This document shows positions 17,971 to 26,774 of a stretch of 64,000 nucleotides of DNA, one piece after another. Below the pieces are notes generated by a model, which was not told the DNA's origin, made no database searches, and saw only the letters and a program-made list of their open reading frames with translations. Numbering within the stretch: position 1 is the first letter of the stretch; each line of letters begins with the position of its first letter. Where the stretch lies: the NCBI GenBank assembly GCA_903885665.1, contig CAISJL010000110.1:1-64000 (forward strand), written 5' to 3'. This stretch comes from an uncultured beta proteobacterium (GTDB lineage: Bacteria > Pseudomonadota > Gammaproteobacteria > Burkholderiales > SG8-41). The translations under genes and the position numbers were made by a program.

Positions 17971-20706
17971 ATGGAATCGAACCCTCAACAAAACAAACCC
18001 AGTAGCGCAAGCCCGATCCCCCAGGCAATTAGCTACAGTCGGTATTTAGAACGACTCTGCCAAGCGCACGCCGGGCTATCAAATCATTTACGCTTAGATC
18101 AGTGGTCACAGCCCTTTTTAGCTGCAGATATGCGTCAATACTTGGATGCGGCCACAGTCAACGACAGCCACAGCCTAGGGATTAGACTGCGCGAATTACG
18201 CCAACAGGTGATGGCGCGACTGATCGTGCGCGACCTGAGTAATCTTGCCAGCTTAGATGAGGTGGTGACCACAATCACCATCTTCGCTGAGATTGCCATT
18301 CAAAGCGCACTCCACCGCTTGCAACAGGAATTAAGCCTACTGCATGGTCAACCGCGCGGACTGAGCGCAGGCGAGCCGCAACAACTGCACGTGATTGCTA
18401 TGGGCAAACTGGGCGGTTCAGAACTCAACGTCTCCTCAGACATTGATTTGGTGTTTATTTACCCCGAAGACGGCGACACCGATGGTGCTCGATCCATCAG
18501 CAACCACGAATATTTCAATCGCTTGGCTCGACAACTCATCGGCATGCTCAGCGAACGCACTGCCCAGGATTATGTATTTCGGGTAGATACCCGCTTAAGA
18601 CCCTACGGTGATAGCGGCCCGTTGGTAGCGAGCTTCGATATGCTAGAAAATTACTTCATCACTCAAGGCCGCACTTGGGAGCGCTACGCCTGGATTAAAG
18701 CCCGACCTTTGAGTGGCGATCAACAAGCCACTTTACTCAACATTATCAAACCGTTTGTTTATAGACGTCACCTCGATTACGCCGGCATTGCCGCGATTCG
18801 CACCCTACATCAGCAAATACGCGATGAAGTCAAACGCCACGATCGCTATGACCATATCAAACTCGGCCCAGGTGGCATCCGTGAAATTGAATTTATTGTA
18901 CAAGTGTTTCAACTCATCCGCGGTGGTCACGAACGACAACTCCAAGTCTATGGCACACGTCCTATGCTTGACATCATCGCTGAGCGACAACTCCTACCCG
19001 AAACGAATTGTAGAGCACTGCAATCTGCCTATTTATTTCTACGTCAAGTCGAGCATCGCTTGCAATACCGCGATGATCAACAAACCCACAGTCTGCCGAC
19101 CAATACCGATGAACTAGACCGCCTCGCACAGAGCCTAGGGTTTGACACCGCCACTGCATTTAAACAAACGCTAGATACGCATCGCGATCAAGTCACGCAA
19201 CAATTCAATGCCATCTTTGCCGATACCGATGAAGCACCTCACCCCTTAGCCTTTTTATGGACAGAACCAATCGCCGATACTGCTACAGCGACTGCAACCT
19301 TGAATCAATTAGGGTTTAGGGAAAGCGCTGAGTTGTGGCGTCAAATCAGCACCTTGCGCCAAAGTAGTCGCTATCGTCAATTACCGGCCAGCAGTCAACA
19401 TCGTCTCGATCACTTAATACCTGTCGCAATTGCTACGGCTGCAACTTGCGCAAACCCTGACCGCACTGCCGAGCGCCTGCTCAATTTATTCGAACAAATC
19501 AGCCGCCGCGAAGCATATCTCGCGCTGCTGCACGAATATCCGCAGGCATTAGCACGAGTCGCCGACCTGATGAGCGCGAGCGCGTGGGTCGCACAATACA
19601 TCTCGCGCTATCCTATACTGCTAGACGAACTGCTCGATGGCCGCACCTTAATGCAAGCGCCAGACTGGCAGTCGCTGGGTGATCACCTGAAGATGGAACT
19701 CCATGCAGCCGAGAATGATATCGAGCGTCAAATGGATGTGTTACGCCATTTCAAACATACCCAAACTCTCCACTGTGTTGCACAAGATCTAGCCGGTACA
19801 CTATCTCTTGAAACACTCAGTGATCAGCTCTCTGACCTCGCCCACACCATCCTAAAAATTGTGCTCGAACAGGCATGGCAAGGACTAGCCCAAACACATC
19901 GGCCGGATCCGCAGTTTGCGATTGTGGCCTACGGCAAGCTTGGTGGAAAAGAGTTGGGATACGCCTCAGACCTTGACTTAGTGTTTATCTATCAAGATGA
20001 CCATCCCGATGCGCCTGAGCGCTACGCCAGACTGACGCAACGGATCAATAATTGGCTCAGTAACACCACCGCCGCCGGTGTGCTCTATGAGACTGACTTG
20101 CGACTACGGCCAGAGGGTAATAGTGGTTTACTGGTCAGCAGCCTTGCGTCATTTGAACAATACCAATTACATCAAGCTTGGACCTGGGAGCACCAAGCCC
20201 TGACCCGCGCTCGTGCCGTCGCGGGTGAGGCCGCGATTTGCCAACGCTTCGAAGTGCTACGTAGCCAAATCCTGCGCCAACAACGCGAGCTTCCAACCTT
20301 GCGCACACAAATTCTCGAGATGCGTACCACCATTCATAAAGCCCACCCTAACACGAGTGGCTTATTCGATCTCAAACATGACTCAGGTGGCATTATTGAT
20401 GTCGAATTTATCGTCCAATTCTTAATATTAGGCTATAGCTGGCAATATCCCGAGCTCACCCGCAACGCTGGCAATATTGCATTGTTACGGATTGGAGCGA
20501 GCACAGGGCTGATCGCCCCCGAACTGGCGAGCCAGGTTGCCAATGCCTATCGTCAATACCGCCAATGCCAGCACCAATGTCGCTTGGCCGGCGACCGCTA
20601 CGCCCGCACTGCAGCATCCCCTTTGGCAACAGCCATCAACGCAGTGCAAACGCTGTGGCAAGTGCTACTTCAGCCCTCAAACACGGCCAACAAAAAGGAA
20701 ATCTAA
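17971..20706 (+). CDS. glnE: Bifunctional glutamine synthetase adenylyltransferase/adenylyl-removing enzyme
   Basis: Controls glutamine synthetase by attaching and removing AMP in response to PII and glutamine. The 911 residues contain two nucleotidyltransferase domains. The N-terminal adenylyl-removing half has GKLGGSELNVSSDIDLVF at about 145-162. The C-terminal adenylylating half has GKLGGKELGYASDLDLVF at about 655-672. Each keeps the paired Asp residues (DIDL/DLDL) that bind metal, and each is followed by its REIEFIVQ or DVEFIVQF motif. Length and order are normal. It is divergent from yhdP, and ilvE follows on the same strand. Confidence 0.97.
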   Translation: MESNPQQNKPSSASPIPQAISYSRYLERLCQAHAGLSNHLRLDQWSQPFLAADMRQYLDAATVNDSHSLGIRLRELRQQVMARLIVRDLSNLASLDEVVTTITIFAEIAIQSALHRLQQELSLLHGQPRGLSAGEPQQLHVIAMGKLGGSELNVSSDIDLVFIYPEDGDTDGARSISNHEYFNRLARQLIGMLSERTAQDYVFRVDTRLRPYGDSGPLVASFDMLENYFITQGRTWERYAWIKARPLSGDQQATLLNIIKPFVYRRHLDYAGIAAIRTLHQQIRDEVKRHDRYDHIKLGPGGIREIEFIVQVFQLIRGGHERQLQVYGTRPMLDIIAERQLLPETNCRALQSAYLFLRQVEHRLQYRDDQQTHSLPTNTDELDRLAQSLGFDTATAFKQTLDTHRDQVTQQFNAIFADTDEAPHPLAFLWTEPIADTATATATLNQLGFRESAELWRQISTLRQSSRYRQLPASSQHRLDHLIPVAIATAATCANPDRTAERLLNLFEQISRREAYLALLHEYPQALARVADLMSASAWVAQYISRYPILLDELLDGRTLMQAPDWQSLGDHLKMELHAAENDIERQMDVLRHFKHTQTLHCVAQDLAGTLSLETLSDQLSDLAHTILKIVLEQAWQGLAQTHRPDPQFAIVAYGKLGGKELGYASDLDLVFIYQDDHPDAPERYARLTQRINNWLSNTTAAGVLYETDLRLRPEGNSGLLVSSLASFEQYQLHQAWTWEHQALTRARAVAGEAAICQRFEVLRSQILRQQRELPTLRTQILEMRTTIHKAHPNTSGLFDLKHDSGGIIDVEFIVQFLILGYSWQYPELTRNAGNIALLRIGASTGLIAPELASQVANAYRQYRQCQHQCRLAGDRYARTAASPLATAINAVQTLWQVLLQPSNTANKKEI

Positions 20707-20780
20707 GCGGACCGAGGACGGCAACACTCAAATCAGCTAAACTATCGTCTTTAAACGGGTGAATCCACCTACTTTCAAGC

Positions 20781-20834
20781 CTATTTTTGGATTATTTATA
20801 TTTTTTCGATTATTTAAATTTTTTCGATTATTTA
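20781..20834. repeat. 18-bp tandem repeat, three units
   Basis: Units CTATTTTTGGATTATTTA, TATTTTTTCGATTATTTA and AATTTTTTCGATTATTTA follow each other with strict 18-bp spacing, ending 32 bp ahead of the ilvE ATG. Because 18 is a multiple of three, the ilvE frame stays open through the array and falsely extends the gene upstream. Confidence 0.9.
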
Positions 20835-20866
20835 CACTAATTGCATTTTTTGAGGAGATTTCCAGC

Positions 20867-21793
20867 ATGTCTATGGCTGATCGTGACGGGCAAATTTGGT
20901 ACGACGGTAAATTAGTACCTTGGCGGGATGCAACAACCCACGTCCTCACTCACTCACTTCACTATGGCCTAGCCGTGTTTGAGGGCGTGCGCGCCTACAA
21001 CACCGATATTGGCACAGCTATTTTTAAGCTTAAAGACCATACCGACCGGCTGTTTAATTCGGCCCATATCTACATGATGAAAATCCCCTACAGCCGTGAT
21101 GAGTTAATGGCTGCGCAAAAAGAAGTGGTACGCGTTAACAATCTCGAATCTTGCTATATCCGTCCGATTGCTTTTTTTGGTTCGGAAAAAATGGGGGTCT
21201 CACCCAAAGGCGCTAGCGTACATGTGGCTATTGCCGCCTGGCCGTGGGGCGCTTATCTCGGACCTGAAGCCATTGAAAAAGGTATTCGGGTAAAAACCTC
21301 ATCCTTTGCCAGACACCATGTCAATGTCTCGATGTGTCGTGCTAAATACTCGGGCACTTATGCCAATTCGATCTTAGCCAATCTTGAAGCCACAGAGCAT
21401 GGCTATGATGAAGGGCTATTACTCGACGTTGATGGCTTTGTCGCTGAAGGCTCTGGCGAGAACTTATTCATGGTCAAAAATGGTAAGTTATACGAGCCTG
21501 AACTCACCAGCGCCTTGATGGGCATTACGCGTGACTCCATCATCACCCTAGCTAAAGAAATGGGCTACGAAGTGGGTTCACGCCGCATCACTCGCGACGA
21601 CTTGTATATTGCAGACGAGGCCTTCTTTACTGGAACAGCCGCAGAGGTCACACCGATTCGCGAAGTCGATGGCCGCACCATTGGTAGCGGTGAGCGCGGG
21701 CCAATTACTGCACGCCTCCAGAAGAAATTTTTTGAATGCGTCAACGCGCAAGCCCCTGAGCACTTAGACTGGCTCTCTCCTGTGAATAGCTAA
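20867..21793 (+). CDS. ilvE: Branched-chain amino acid aminotransferase
   Basis: PLP enzyme (fold type IV) for the last step of Leu, Ile and Val synthesis. With the start at 20867 the protein has 308 residues and begins MSMADRDGQIWYDGKLVPW, as in the family. GAGGAGAT 8-15 bp upstream supports this start; the 36 codons before it are low-complexity repeat translation. The PLP Lys is K160 in MCRAKYSGTYANS. Further motifs are EGVRAYNT, GFVAEGSGENLFMV, and EAFFTGTAAEVTPIREVDGR. The zinc-finger gene starts 6 bp after the stop, so they are one operon. Confidence 0.96.
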   Translation: MSMADRDGQIWYDGKLVPWRDATTHVLTHSLHYGLAVFEGVRAYNTDIGTAIFKLKDHTDRLFNSAHIYMMKIPYSRDELMAAQKEVVRVNNLESCYIRPIAFFGSEKMGVSPKGASVHVAIAAWPWGAYLGPEAIEKGIRVKTSSFARHHVNVSMCRAKYSGTYANSILANLEATEHGYDEGLLLDVDGFVAEGSGENLFMVKNGKLYEPELTSALMGITRDSIITLAKEMGYEVGSRRITRDDLYIADEAFFTGTAAEVTPIREVDGRTIGSGERGPITARLQKKFFECVNAQAPEHLDWLSPVNS

Positions 21794-21799
21794 ACCATC

Positions 21800-22003
21800 A
21801 TGACCGAACCAACAACCAATCGCTCCCGCCTCGTCGAAATTACTGCCGATGAGTTACCACTACATTGCCCCACACCCGAGATGATGATTTGGAACACCCA
21901 CCCGCGGGTGTTCTTACCCATCGAAAAAACTGGTAACGCTTTGTGCCCCTACTGTGGAACACGCTACCTGCTCACTGGTGGTGCAGTTGCCGGTCACCAC
22001 TAA
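21800..22003 (+). CDS. CHCC-type zinc-finger protein
   Basis: Small protein of 67 residues with a CHCC zinc site: C23, H34, C49 and C52 (LHCP...NTHPRVF...CPYCGTRYLL). This is the zf-CHCC domain also found in the NDUFS6 subunit of complex I. The ilvE-zf-waaF order is conserved in Burkholderiales. The function is unknown. Translation may be coupled to ilvE (6-bp gap). Confidence 0.88.
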   Translation: MTEPTTNRSRLVEITADELPLHCPTPEMMIWNTHPRVFLPIEKTGNALCPYCGTRYLLTGGAVAGHH

Positions 22004-22050
22004 GCAGCACCAGGTCGAGTCTTGATTCACTGTCAACTCCACCTCGCAGC

Positions 22051-23064
22051 ATGAACGTACTTGTTGTTGGCCCCTCTTGGGTGGGTGATACCTTAATTGC
22101 CCAACCCTTATTTCAACTGCTCAAACAAAACCATCCCAAGGTGGAAATCGATGTCCTTGCACCGCCCTGGACACAAGCACTTCTAGCACGCATGCCTGAA
22201 GTGCGACAAAGCATCGTCAATCCCTTCGGTCATGGCAGTTTACAACTGTCAGCCAGACGACAATTGGGGCTGCGTTTGCGTCATCAATATCAACAAGCCA
22301 TTGTGCTACCCAATTCTTGGAAGTCAGCACTACTGCCATGGCACGCCAACATTGCCTTGCGCACAGGCTACACTGGTGAAGCTCGCTGGGGACTGCTGAA
22401 CGATCGCCGCCAACTAGACTCACTCACCCATCCACAGTTAGTCGAACGCTACGCTGCACTTGCACTGCCTGCAAGCGCGAGTCTGCCATCCCGGCTACCA
22501 TTACCAGCACTTATTAGCCGACCTGAGCAGCAACAGCAGATTGTCCAACGCTTGAATCTGGACCTATCCAAACCAGTGATTGCACTTTGCCCTGGCGCTG
22601 AGTATGGCACTGCAAAACGCTGGCCTGCCAAGCACTTTGCTACGCTCGCCCAAGCGCTTCACGCCCGGGGTGCTACGGTCTGGTTAATCGGCTCAGGCAA
22701 AGACCAAGCACTCGCCCAACACATTATGAGCGAGAGTCAAAATACCTGCATCAATCTGTGCGGCCTGACGAATATTGCTGAGGCTGTTGACCTGCTAGCC
22801 ATTGCCCGATTAATCATTACCAACGACTCTGGGCTCATGCATGTGAGCGCCGCAGTAGGTCGCCCTTTAATCGCAATCTACGGCTCGAGCTCACCGCTAT
22901 TCACGCCGCCACTGAGCCCTCAAGCCACCCTGGTGAATTTAAAATTACCCTGTAGCCCGTGCTTCAAGCGCGAGTGCCCACTAGGACACTTGAATTGCTT
23001 ACATCAAATCACCCCAGAACACCTCATCAGTCAAATCGATTTTGATACCCTAAAGCTGAGCTAA
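22051..23064 (+). CDS. waaF: ADP-heptose:LPS heptosyltransferase II
   Basis: Adds the second heptose to the lipopolysaccharide inner core at the cytoplasmic face of the inner membrane. The frame is open from 21943, but the ATG at 22051 gives the family's N-terminus MNVLVVGPSWVGDTLIAQPL and a normal length of 337 residues. GT9 motifs are CPGAEYGTAKRWP and TNDSGLMHVSAAVGRP (nucleotide-sugar site), then IYGSSSPLFTPP. Near the end, CSPCFKRECPLGHLNC holds four Cys, as in many WaaF proteins. It lies 47 bp after the zinc-finger gene. Confidence 0.94.
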   Translation: MNVLVVGPSWVGDTLIAQPLFQLLKQNHPKVEIDVLAPPWTQALLARMPEVRQSIVNPFGHGSLQLSARRQLGLRLRHQYQQAIVLPNSWKSALLPWHANIALRTGYTGEARWGLLNDRRQLDSLTHPQLVERYAALALPASASLPSRLPLPALISRPEQQQQIVQRLNLDLSKPVIALCPGAEYGTAKRWPAKHFATLAQALHARGATVWLIGSGKDQALAQHIMSESQNTCINLCGLTNIAEAVDLLAIARLIITNDSGLMHVSAAVGRPLIAIYGSSSPLFTPPLSPQATLVNLKLPCSPCFKRECPLGHLNCLHQITPEHLISQIDFDTLKLS

Positions 23065-23083
23065 ACCGCATGAGGAGTGCATT

Positions 23084-23527
23084 TTGAATAACACACTATT
23101 TGCTACCCCGCTAGACGCTGAAATGGCTTTCTATCGAGCATTTGCGCATCGTGACCTCGAGGCCATGATGGCCGTGTGGTCTGATGATGATGAGAATTAC
23201 TGCATACACCCCAACGGCATACGCCTATCTGGACTGATGGCCATTCGAGAGTCTTGGCGTGCCCTATTTGCAACGAATACCAAATTACAATTTATGCTCA
23301 GTCAACGCCAAGTGATTCACTCAGGCATGCTTGCAGTTCACAATCTTTACGAACAAATTACTATCATCGGTCAGACCAGCACACCCCAACCCTTGTTAGC
23401 AACCAATATTTACTTACGCGGTAATTTAGGTTGGCGCATGGTCGCTCACCATGCCGCGCCGGCAATCAGCATTGATACCACCCAAGCGGCCCCTGATCGT
23501 AAGCCCCCATCCACAACGCTACATTAA
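23084..23527 (+). CDS. NTF2/SnoaL-like protein
   Basis: Small protein of 147 residues with the NTF2-like cone-fold pattern: an N-terminal helix AEMAFYRAFAHRDLEAMMAVW, then EDEN/CIHPNG and RESWRALF, and late strands (NIYLRGNLGWRMVAHHAAPA). Such proteins resemble the SgcJ/calcium-kinase-associated group; a specific reaction cannot be named. The start is the TTG at 23084, with GAGGAG about 8 bp upstream. It follows waaF by 19 bp, the usual place for this gene in Burkholderiales, and probably ends the ilvE operon. Confidence 0.8.
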   Translation: MNNTLFATPLDAEMAFYRAFAHRDLEAMMAVWSDDDENYCIHPNGIRLSGLMAIRESWRALFATNTKLQFMLSQRQVIHSGMLAVHNLYEQITIIGQTSTPQPLLATNIYLRGNLGWRMVAHHAAPAISIDTTQAAPDRKPPSTTLH

Positions 23528-23735
23528 AGTACAACAATGCAGACTGCACCCTGAAATCAGAGCTGCCCATCAATCATGATTTTCTCGATATCAGCCCAAA
23601 TATTCCAGCATATGAGAATCGACAACCGAACACGGTCATTCAAAGCGTAAAATCTTTCACTGGTTAATTAACATTCTTAGATCCTTAGATCCCTACCCCC
23701 AGCGCTCCCCTAATAAACTCTCGGAGGATATTTTT

Positions 23736-24512
23736 ATGAACGCACCAGCCATCCATCTCAATAAACCAGTACGCGAGGCCGTCAGCCCAGCAGAGTGGGA
23801 AGCACGTGTTAATTTGGCCGCATGCTATCGACTCATGGCGCAATTCGGCATGGTCGAAATGATTGCCAATCATATTTCGGTGCGAGTCCCAGACACAGAA
23901 GATCAATTCTTAATTAACCCATACGGCTTGCTCTACGAAGAAATGAATGCATCGTCGATGATTAAAATTGACATCAATGGCAAGGTCATTTTTAATGCGA
24001 CTGATTATGACGTCAATGAGGCGGGGTTTGTCATTCATAGTGCAATCCATGCTGCACGTCACGACGCAAACTGTGTCATTCACACCCATACCCTAGCTGG
24101 TATGGCAGTGTCTGCAATGAAATGCGGTATTCTACCGATCGCTCAATCCTCGATGCGCTTTTTAGATATTGCTTATCACGACTACGAGGGTATTGCTTTA
24201 CGGCTTGAGGAGCGCGAGCAACTCGTCAAAAATCTAGGTCATCGCGAAGCCATGGTCTTGCGTAACCACGGCCTACTCACTGTAGGCCCAAGCATTGCCG
24301 AATGCTTTAATAACATGTATCGACTTGAGCGCGCCTGTGAATTACAAGTCATGGCACTGTCTTGTAACACCGAACTACAACTACCACCGACTGAAGTTGT
24401 GAAATACAGCAACGAAAAAATGCTCCCTGGTGTGCGCCGCCGTTTCGGTGTGTTGGAATGGCCCGCCATGCTACGCAAACTAGACCGCGTCGATACCTCA
24501 TATAAACAATAA
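23736..24512 (+). CDS. Class II aldolase/adducin family protein
   Basis: Zinc-dependent aldolase-fold protein of 258 residues. Visible motifs are NHISVRVP, FLINPYGLLYEE, then the metal site VIHTHTLAGMAVSA, and RNHGLLTVG holding the third His. The family includes fuculose-1-phosphate aldolase and many decarboxylases/hydratases of unknown substrate; none can be chosen here. A strong ribosome site (GGAGGA) precedes the ATG. A LigI-like amidohydrolase lies 243 bp downstream on the same strand, separated by a 14-bp repeat array, so the two may serve one organic-acid pathway. Confidence 0.88.
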   Translation: MNAPAIHLNKPVREAVSPAEWEARVNLAACYRLMAQFGMVEMIANHISVRVPDTEDQFLINPYGLLYEEMNASSMIKIDINGKVIFNATDYDVNEAGFVIHSAIHAARHDANCVIHTHTLAGMAVSAMKCGILPIAQSSMRFLDIAYHDYEGIALRLEEREQLVKNLGHREAMVLRNHGLLTVGPSIAECFNNMYRLERACELQVMALSCNTELQLPPTEVVKYSNEKMLPGVRRRFGVLEWPAMLRKLDRVDTSYKQ

Positions 24513-24586
24513 TACCCCTCTTTTTTGTATAGCATCCACCATACTCAGACGACCGTGGCATCGTATGGTGGATAGCTCACGCTTGC

Positions 24587-24712
24587 CGTTTTAGGTATTT
24601 CGTTTTAGATATTTCGTTTTAGATATTTCATTTCATGTGTTCCGTATTAATTATTTTGCCTTAGGTATTCCGTCTTCGATATTTCGTCTTACGTATTCCG
24701 ACTTAAACCTCA
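24587..24712. repeat. Degenerate 14-bp tandem repeat, nine units
   Basis: Nine consecutive 14-mers from 24587: CGTTTTAGGTATTT, CGTTTTAGATATTT (twice), CATTTCATGTGTTC, CGTATTAATTATTT, TGCCTTAGGTATTC, CGTCTTCGATATTT, CGTCTTACGTATTC, CGACTTAAACCTCA. Phase is kept exactly although up to half the bases differ. It fills most of the gap between the aldolase and the LigI-like gene and stops 43 bp before the latter's ATG. Confidence 0.93.
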
Positions 24713-24755
24713 AAGTTTCTCTCTTTATTCTTAACCTCAATACAAATGGTATCGC

Positions 24756-25634
24756 ATGCAAGCTCCTGTCTGCCCTGGTCCTGACCCACGCCCTCGCACC
24801 CCACGTCACACCATTCCTAAAGGGGTTGTTGACTGCCACTGTCACGTCTTTCCGGATCCACAGCGCTACCCACTCAGCCCTAATCGTAGCTACACACCAG
24901 CGCTGACCACATTGGATGATTATCTCGCCATGTGCGCGGTAGTCGGCATTGAGCGTACCATCCAAGTAAACGCCAGCACGTATGGCACAGACAACTCTGT
25001 GTCCTTAGACGTGATTAAAGCACTAGGGCTTGCACGAGCTCGGGGCGTTGCGGGTGTCGCACCCGACGTCTCGGCGCAAGACTTACGCACTCTCCATGAC
25101 GGAGGCATGCGTGGCGTTCGCCTCTCGACCAAAGTCAAAGGCTATGGCGGCACCGAGCTCATACAAACACTGGCACCAAAAATTAAGCCCTATGGATGGC
25201 ATGTGCAATTACATGTTGAAAATATCCAAGAGTTAGTCGCACTAGAGTCCGAGTTACTGCACTGTCCAGCACCGCTTGTCTTCGACCATCAAGGTCGAGT
25301 GCGTGGTGATCAAGGTGTCAGCAGCCCCGGCTTTCAAGCGCTGTTACGCATAATCAGCGCACGCAATGACTGTTGGGTGAAGTTATCTAGTTGGTATCGT
25401 TTATCCGGCACTGGATTGCCTGATTGCGTCGATATGAAACCAATTATCCAAGCGCTAGTAGCCACTCGCCCCGATCGGCTGGTGTGGGGCACCAACTGGC
25501 CCCATCCCTTGTGGCATGGTTTAATGCCCAATGATGGCGGGTTGATTGATCAGCTATGTGATTGGGTAACTGATCCAAACATTCAACAACAGATTTTGGT
25601 GAGCAACCCCGAACAACTCTACGGCTTCGTCTAA
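24756..25634 (+). CDS. LigI-like amidohydrolase (COG3618 lactonase type)
   Basis: TIM-barrel hydrolase of 292 residues, similar along its whole length to 2-pyrone-4,6-dicarboxylate lactonase LigI. Shared motifs are KGVVDCHCHVFPDPQRYPLS (about 22-41), QVNASTYGTDN, GGMRGVRLS, GWHVQLHVEN and VFDHQGR. The strand-8 motif reads WGTNWPHP. In LigI this is WGTDWPHP with a catalytic Asp, so the catalytic position here is Asn. That may mean another mechanism or substrate, or loss of activity. A lactone or related dicarboxylic acid is a reasonable substrate class, not a firm one. No convincing ribosome site precedes the ATG. Confidence 0.85.
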   Translation: MQAPVCPGPDPRPRTPRHTIPKGVVDCHCHVFPDPQRYPLSPNRSYTPALTTLDDYLAMCAVVGIERTIQVNASTYGTDNSVSLDVIKALGLARARGVAGVAPDVSAQDLRTLHDGGMRGVRLSTKVKGYGGTELIQTLAPKIKPYGWHVQLHVENIQELVALESELLHCPAPLVFDHQGRVRGDQGVSSPGFQALLRIISARNDCWVKLSSWYRLSGTGLPDCVDMKPIIQALVATRPDRLVWGTNWPHPLWHGLMPNDGGLIDQLCDWVTDPNIQQQILVSNPEQLYGFV

Positions 25635-25659
25635 TTCATTTCTGTCTAATTCATATCGG
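25630..25659. repeat. 15-bp tandem duplication
   Basis: TCTAATTCATTTCTG (25630) is followed directly by TCTAATTCATATCGG (25645); 12 of 15 bases agree. The first copy contains the stop codon of the LigI-like gene. Confidence 0.7.
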
Positions 25660-25746
25660 TAAATCAGTGCTGACTTTTGCGATCAACCATTCTGCACTAC
25701 ACACCTTGATGCAAATCTTGTCAATGCAGTTGGGCCCGCACAAGCC

Positions 25747-26721
25747 ATGATCATGCCGCCCTATGAGTCACCTTTTTGGTTACCTAATGGGCATTGCCAG
25801 ACCCTCTATGCAGCTTTATGCAGCCCCAAAGCGCCACTGTATTTTCGACGCGAGCGCTGGAATACCCCCGATGGTGATTTTATTGATCTCGATTGGACCA
25901 CTCCTGAATTACGGGCACCGCGCCCACTACTCGTGCTGTTTCATGGCCTAGAAGGCAGCTCTGAGAGTCGTTACGCCCGCGCCTTGATGCAAGCTGCAAT
26001 CGCACAACAATGGCAAGGCGTAGTGGTGCACTTTCGGGGCTGTAGTGGAGAGGAGAATCGTCAGCCTCGGGCATATCATTCTGGAGATAGCGTAGAGCTA
26101 GACTGGATTCTACAGCGCTTACATGCACAACAAGCTGGCGCCCCACTCTATGCGGTTGGAGTATCTCTTGGCGGCAATGCCCTACTCAAGTGGCTAGGCG
26201 AGCAAGGCAGGCGCGCTGCAACATACATGAGTGCGGCTGCGGCAATTTCTGCACCTTTTGATCTGGCTGCAGCGGGGGACTACTTGGCCCAGGGTTTTAA
26301 TCAACGCTATACCCAACATTTTTTACGGTCTATGAAACGTAAGGCTATATTGAAGCTTGCTCTCTACCCCCATCTATTCGACCGAGAACGCATGCTCAAA
26401 GCCCAAAATCTACGGCAATTCGATGATACAGTTACAGCGCCGCTCCATGGCTTCAGCAGTGTCGACGACTACTGGAGCCGTGCTAGTAGCAAACCTTATC
26501 TAGCCCATATTGCAATCCCAACGCTGCTACTCAACGCTCGCAACGATCCCTTTTTACCGCAGAGCGCCTTGCCCACTGCAGGTGAGATGTCAGCCAGCGT
26601 CACTGCTGTATTTTCTGAGACCGGTGGCCACGTCGGCTTTGTCAGTGGCGCACCGCTAGCCAATTGGTCGTGGCTGACTCAAACCGTTGTACAATTCCTG
26701 CAACAAGCACGCTCAAATTAA
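25747..26721 (+). CDS. YheT-type alpha/beta hydrolase
   Basis: Cytoplasmic alpha/beta-fold hydrolase of 324 residues (COG0429). The N-terminal signature is PFWLPNGHCQTLY. The oxyanion region is LVLFHGLEGSSESRYA, the nucleophile Ser is S140 in GVSLGGNALLKWLGE, the acid is in NARNDPF and the His in GGHVGFV. The ATG at 25753 is an equally good start. YheT relatives are probable carboxylesterases with no settled substrate. It stands alone: 112 bp after the amidohydrolase and 53 bp before the hexomutase. Confidence 0.9.
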   Translation: MIMPPYESPFWLPNGHCQTLYAALCSPKAPLYFRRERWNTPDGDFIDLDWTTPELRAPRPLLVLFHGLEGSSESRYARALMQAAIAQQWQGVVVHFRGCSGEENRQPRAYHSGDSVELDWILQRLHAQQAGAPLYAVGVSLGGNALLKWLGEQGRRAATYMSAAAAISAPFDLAAAGDYLAQGFNQRYTQHFLRSMKRKAILKLALYPHLFDRERMLKAQNLRQFDDTVTAPLHGFSSVDDYWSRASSKPYLAHIAIPTLLLNARNDPFLPQSALPTAGEMSASVTAVFSETGGHVGFVSGAPLANWSWLTQTVVQFLQQARSN

Positions 26722-26774
26722 TTCATCAGCCAAATCGATAACTTACTGATTTTATTGGATATTTTATTTCTCTT

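Noticed and set aside
18713-19117. 134-codon frame inside glnE
   Set aside because: Shadow of glnE in another frame; the glnE domains are continuous across it.
24587-24712. CRISPR array
   Set aside because: Units are contiguous 14-mers without spacers, too short and too variable for CRISPR, and no cas gene is present.
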